DNA of 64,000 nucleotides from assembly GCA_040768445.1 (NCBI GenBank), contig JAXGMV010000001.1, positions 62,001 to 126,000 on the forward strand, given 5' to 3'. A model generated the notes under the pieces. The model saw only the letters and a program-made list of their open reading frames with translations, had not been told where the DNA came from and did not search any database. Positions within the stretch are counted from its first letter, which is position 1. Each line of letters opens with the position of its first letter. Shown here one piece after another: positions 61,601-64,000 of this stretch. Origin of the DNA: JAXGMV01 sp040768445. GTDB lineage: Bacteria > Chloroflexota > Anaerolineae > Anaerolineales > Anaerolineaceae. The position numbers and the translations under genes were made by a program.

Positions 61601-63064
61601 ACCTACACACCTGCACTCAATTACTTCGGCGATGATAGCTTTACCTTCTACGTCAACGACGGCATAGTCGATTCAGCTCCTGCAACTGTTTTTATCTCCG
61701 TTGCTGCCGTACAGGATTTACCTGTCGCTGACAACCAGTCTGTCTCTGTGGATGAGGATTCTTCAGTCGCTATTACACTGACCGGTTCTTCTGATACCGG
61801 CAATACCTCATTCTTTGTTGTGGCACAGCCTGCCAATGGTACCCTCTCCGGCTCTGCACCAAACCTGACCTACACTCCCAAGCCCAATTTCAATGGCACT
61901 GACTCCTTCACCTTCAAGGTCTTTGATGGTTGGAGTGACTCAAACATTGCCACCGTGAGTATCACCGTAAATCCAATAAATGATGCACCTGTGGCTGAAG
62001 ATCAGAGCACTAATACTGATGAGGATACACCTAAAGAGATCGAATTGTGGGCTGATGATATCGATGGCGACACCCTTACTTTTATCATCCAAACACAGCC
62101 CCAGCACGGCACCCTATCAGGTACCGGCGGAGTGGTCACCTACACACCTGCACTCAATTACTTCGGCGAAGACAGCTTCACCTTCTATGTCAACGACGGC
62201 TCCGTCGATTCGGCCCCAGCAACAATCTTCATTTCCATTGCAGCGACTCAGGATGCTCCAACAGCCGATCCACAGTCTGTTACAGCTCCACAGGATGGAT
62301 CGGTGGCTGTCACGCTGACGGGTTCTGACCCCGATGGCGACACGCTGGAATTCTTTGTCGTTGCAGGACCATCGCACGGCACACTGAGCGGCACTGCGCC
62401 TAATCTGACCTATACACCCGTGTCAGGCTACAGCGGCTCTGACAGCTTCACCTTTAAAGCCTTCGACGGTTGGAATGATTCAAATATAGCCACCGTTTCA
62501 ATCACAGTTGTACCATCCGGCCCAATGACCGTGTTCTCAGATAATTTTGAGAGCAACCAGGGATGGACTGTCAACCCATTCGGCACGGATACCGCCTACA
62601 CCGGCAACTGGCAGCGTGCCAACCCGGCGAGCGTTTACTACAACGGTTACAAACAGCTGGGCACCACCACCAGCGGCAGTTACGACCTGGTGACTGGTCC
62701 ACTCAGCAGCTACTGGGATGCCGGCGCATATGACATAGACGGTGGTATCACCAGCATTCGTTCGCCCGAGTTCACCCTGCCTGCTGGCAGGAATCTGACA
62801 TTGACCTTCCGTTATTACCTGGCGCACGCCAACAACTCTTCCACAGCGGATTATCTGCGTGTCAAGATCGTTGGCGCTTCCACCCAGACGGTTCTTGAAG
62901 AACTGGGTGCCAACAATGACGACGATGCCGCCTGGGCATCCTTCAGCGGCAGCCTGAACAGCTTTGCCGGTCAGACCGTCTACATCCTGATCGAAGCGGC
63001 AGATGCCGGCACAGCCAGCCTGGTGGAAGCGGCTGTTGACGACGTGCTGATCATGGCACAGTAA
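58685..63064 (+). CDS. Secreted M23-like protein with tandem cadherin/Ig-like repeats
   Basis: 1459 residues with AAGGAAGGAG upstream. Signal peptide to about residue 35 (PAQAA). Residues 60-225 resemble M23/LytM peptidases: HHGIDM (H109, D113-type ligands) and FHHIHLNI (HxH near 209-211). About ten repeats of roughly 90 residues follow (from 378), each with a VNDAPVA-type start and SGSDSFTFKVNDG core, as in tandem cadherin-like or Big_9 domains. Residues 1280-1459 form a jelly-roll (DNFESNQGWTV ... AAVDDVLIM). Probably a large surface adhesin or wall enzyme. Near-identical 537-bp DNA repeats lie inside. Confidence 0.82.
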   Translation: MIHHKKLELFTRKMTYIVMLVALLLGSFTSPAQAAKEEPPEEPARTTTDLALKAVVASAQTGSGGIAWGDPDGPHSTYSQWPITFNQMGHVIQSYQNYSSGTSSAYFHHGIDMIASSSGGNVYTRSGGQVVNVENYNTSDLYWEVAILDAEGYVWQYHHIYKNSIPTTIKNAYADYQANPATGGFVAANTKIGTVVSWPVTSFGYRFHHIHLNILGAGDVYLNPLEFHTLANDTQSPEIQTIGLLNGNSIISGSVAPDNYGLYVKARDLFMSSVYYLPPYKTEFSMDGGEWVTVWEFDDLPGGPSDTDYVNDFFVAPPTCGNYSCREFYIDLGFTTSGQRTFTAAGGEHTIDVRVWDYNGNSDTDSFTYTVANPVNTAPVADAQSVTTAEDTASNITLTGTDADGNALTYSIVSNPVNGTLSGSAPNVTYTPALNFSGTDSFTFKVNDGTVDSAPATVSITVDPVNDAPVADSQNLSVDEDGSLGITLTGSDTEGSALTFALLSSPASGSLTGTAPDLTYTPSGNFAGSDSFTFKVNDGTADSLPATVAITVNPVNDPPVANDQTLTVEQDSAISFTLDYSDLDGDALAFALDADVANGVLNGTAPDLTYTPDAGYYGSDSFTYTITDAGAVSDSAIVSITVTQVIPVNNPPTADAQSVTTNQDVPVEITLTGSDPDGDPLTFTVLTQPAPASGTLSGTAPNLTYTPATGFIGSDSFTFKVNDGSADSDPATVSITVNKVNNAPVAEDQSTNTDEDTPKEIELWADDIDGDTLTFIIQTQPQHGTLSGTGGVVTYTPALNYFGDDSFTFYVNDGIVDSAPATVFISVAAVQDLPVADNQSVSVDEDSSVAITLTGSSDTGNTSFFVVAQPANGTLSGSAPNLTYTPKPNFNGTDSFTFKVFDGWSDSNIATVSITVNPINDAPVAEDQSTNTDEDTPKEIELWADDIDGDTLTFIIQTQPQHGTLSGTGGVVTYTPALNYFGDDSFTFYVNDGIVDSAPATVFISVAAVQDLPVADNQSVSVDEDSSVAITLTGSSDTGNTSFFVVAQPANGTLSGSAPNLTYTPKPNFNGTDSFTFKVFDGWSDSNIATVSITVNPINDAPVAEDQSTNTDEDTPKEIELWADDIDGDTLTFIIQTQPQHGTLSGTGGVVTYTPALNYFGEDSFTFYVNDGSVDSAPATIFISIAATQDAPTADPQSVTAPQDGSVAVTLTGSDPDGDTLEFFVVAGPSHGTLSGTAPNLTYTPVSGYSGSDSFTFKAFDGWNDSNIATVSITVVPSGPMTVFSDNFESNQGWTVNPFGTDTAYTGNWQRANPASVYYNGYKQLGTTTSGSYDLVTGPLSSYWDAGAYDIDGGITSIRSPEFTLPAGRNLTLTFRYYLAHANNSSTADYLRVKIVGASTQTVLEELGANNDDDAAWASFSGSLNSFAGQTVYILIEAADAGTASLVEAAVDDVLIMAQ
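60911..61447 (+). repeat. 537-bp tandem repeat, copy 1
   Basis: It starts at GCACCTGTGGCTGAAGATCA and codes for 179 residues, two Ig-like domains. By eye it is identical to copy 2 over nearly its full length. Confidence 0.9.
61448..61984 (+). repeat. 537-bp tandem repeat, copy 2
   Basis: Starts with the same bases as copy 1, exactly 537 bases later, so the reading frame is kept. Near-identity points to a recent duplication by recombination or to ongoing homogenisation. Confidence 0.9.
61985..62169 (+). repeat. 537-bp tandem repeat, partial copy 3
   Basis: The first 185 bases repeat copies 1 and 2 with one visible change (CTATCAGG for CTCTCAGG), then the sequence diverges while still coding for a similar domain. 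Confidence 0.85.
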
Positions 63065-63084
63065 AAACAAATTTCATTACCAAA

Positions 63085-63117
63085 CCCCCGGATAGGAACA
63101 TCCGGGGGTAATTTTTT
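63085..63117 (+). terminator. Strong rho-independent terminator
   Basis: CCCCCGGAT (63085-63093) pairs perfectly with ATCCGGGGG (63100-63108) around a six-base loop, followed by TAATTTTTT. It lies 21 bases after the stop of the repeat protein. Confidence 0.92.
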
Positions 63118-63216
63118 GGGTGTTTAAAACCAAACTAAGTCCGATGATTGGGCAAATTTCCTTCAATTTGCTAAGAATATTTCCTATTTTGTCTCACAAT
63201 TTGCCCTTAAATTTCA

Positions 63217-63245
63217 TTGACATTTATAAGTAATGGATGTATCAT
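63217..63245 (+). promoter_or_regulatory. Sigma70-type promoter of the anchor-K protein
   Basis: A perfect TTGACA (63217-63222) and TATCAT (63240-63245) have 17-base spacing. The transcript would start near 63252 and have a leader of about 110 bases. The rest of 63118-63362 shows nothing else I can support. Confidence 0.65.
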
Positions 63246-63362
63246 AATAGAAAAGGTTCCAGTTTTTTCAGCATTGGATAGCACAAATCCCGTGTGTTTT
63301 GTGCTTATATACAGTCATCGCATGCAATTATTTAACACTCTTACGGGCAAGAGGAGGAAATT

Positions 63363-64000
63363 ATGAAGGTCATGAAGCGTGGTTTATTTACTTCACTGGC
63401 GGTTATCGCGTTGTTGGCGGTGATCGTGGGGGTCGTATACGCGTTTTCGTTACAGGGTATCGATGGCATTTGGGGCTATATCGAAGGTATCACTGAAAAC
63501 AGTGGGACCGGTTCCACTGGCGGAGGCGCTTACTGCTCACGTTGGGGAACAGGAACCGGAAACAGCGTGACAACTTGGAGCGACTACAATGTAGCTATCC
63601 AGAGCCCTCCAACCACTGACGAGAACCAGGTACGTTATGGATCGCATGCTTATAAGGTCGATGGCGATTGGACATGTGATTCCTGCTCTGGCACGAATTT
63701 TAATACCCAAAGTGGTTTTGGATTTAAAAGCAACACTACCTCGATCACTCCAACCCAGGATGTGCCTTTCTACCTGGGCATGTTTACACACTACAATAAC
63801 CAGGTTTTCAGTGGTAGCGGCTGCACAAACACCACAACGGGAAAATTAGAATGGGTTGATTTGACGATCAGCTTGCCGGTCACCTGCAATGACATGTCTA
63901 CGAGAAGTTTCAGCTTTAATCCACATTTTACCTTGGATGAGACCTCGAACTCAGCCGGAACTTGTGCATATGGAAGCACAGGCGATGTGGCCTGCCCGGA
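63363..64000 (+). CDS. Choice-of-anchor K domain protein (partial, runs off the right edge)
   Basis: The first 212 codons are visible. GAGGAGG lies seven bases before the ATG. A signal peptide or membrane anchor occupies residues 6-28 (SLAVIALLAVIVGVVYA). The outer part holds VPFYLGMFTHYNNQVF and LEWVDLTISLPVTC, which match the choice-of-anchor K pattern, and several cysteines (YCSRWG, TCDSCSG, SGCTNT, GTCAYG). Such proteins are secreted and usually end in a surface sorting signal, which would lie beyond the window. Confidence 0.7.
   Translation, partial: MKVMKRGLFTSLAVIALLAVIVGVVYAFSLQGIDGIWGYIEGITENSGTGSTGGGAYCSRWGTGTGNSVTTWSDYNVAIQSPPTTDENQVRYGSHAYKVDGDWTCDSCSGTNFNTQSGFGFKSNTTSITPTQDVPFYLGMFTHYNNQVFSGSGCTNTTTGKLEWVDLTISLPVTCNDMSTRSFSFNPHFTLDETSNSAGTCAYGSTGDVACP

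Noticed and set aside
60911..62169. CRISPR-like repeats
   Set aside because: The repeat unit is 537 bp, coding and in frame; there are no spacers.

Overview
The window reads as a chromosomal segment from a Chloroflexota bacterium, most likely class Anaerolineae. This rests on several family-level clues and not on a marker gene: a LysM protein with the CPYLG...C...CL...C N-terminal motif, zinc-ribbon/single-TM proteins, a MalT-like ATPase fused to a SARP/BTAD output domain next to a DUF5317 protein, a choice-of-anchor K protein and long arrays of cadherin/Ig-like repeats. If so, the cell has no LPS, and the large glycan locus makes a capsule, exopolysaccharide or cell-wall glycan. I saw no tRNA, rRNA, CRISPR array, transposase or integrase.

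Region 1 (1-6.7 kb): a nucleoside-salvage group (orphan ECF S component, PfkB sugar/nucleoside kinase, M24 peptidase-like protein, nucleoside hydrolase), a pair of Dpp/Opp-type permeases without their other subunits, and a pirin. Region 2 (6.7-12 kb, minus strand): a polytopic membrane protein and two zinc-ribbon membrane proteins, one with a gluzincin-like HEIMH motif.

Region 3 (12.3-47.3 kb, all plus strand): a surface-glycan locus of about 35 kb. It starts with a specialised NusG paralogue (RfaH/LoaP/UpxY type), then a LysM protein, LMW tyrosine phosphatase, TPR protein, Wzy/WaaL-like protein, and an ABC-type exporter (Wzm/Wzt). A long train of glycosyltransferases follows, often coupled by ATGA-type overlaps, with three asparagine-synthase homologues, an exostosin-like enzyme, a second Wzy/WaaL-like protein, a CapK/PaaK-like adenylate-forming enzyme and a methyltransferase. 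A second block with its own promoter encodes an initiating sugar-phosphate transferase with unusual domain order and a LegB-like dehydratase, nucleotidyltransferase and LegC-like aminotransferase. Recombination scars are visible: a leftover 3' end of a second wzm gene, a chimeric wzt, a mosaic GT2 gene and a broken GT4 gene.

Region 4 (47.3-53.7 kb): what looks like a RiPP (modified peptide) cluster. It holds an NTP_transf_5 nucleotidyltransferase, an HPr-kinase-like protein, a radical SAM/SPASM enzyme, a 65-residue Cys/Gly/Ser-rich precursor with a near-perfect Shine-Dalgarno and its own promoter, a PqqD-like recognition protein, a second radical SAM/SPASM enzyme, and a lipoprotein ended by a clear terminator. 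This combination is the best candidate for an undescribed system here.

Region 5 (53.9-64 kb): a 1079-residue MalT/BTAD regulator followed by a 46-residue membrane peptide, a DUF5317 protein and a small NHLP-like peptide; then a 1459-residue secreted M23-like protein with tandem cadherin/Ig-like domains, including near-identical 537-bp DNA repeats, and the start of a choice-of-anchor K protein that runs off the right edge.
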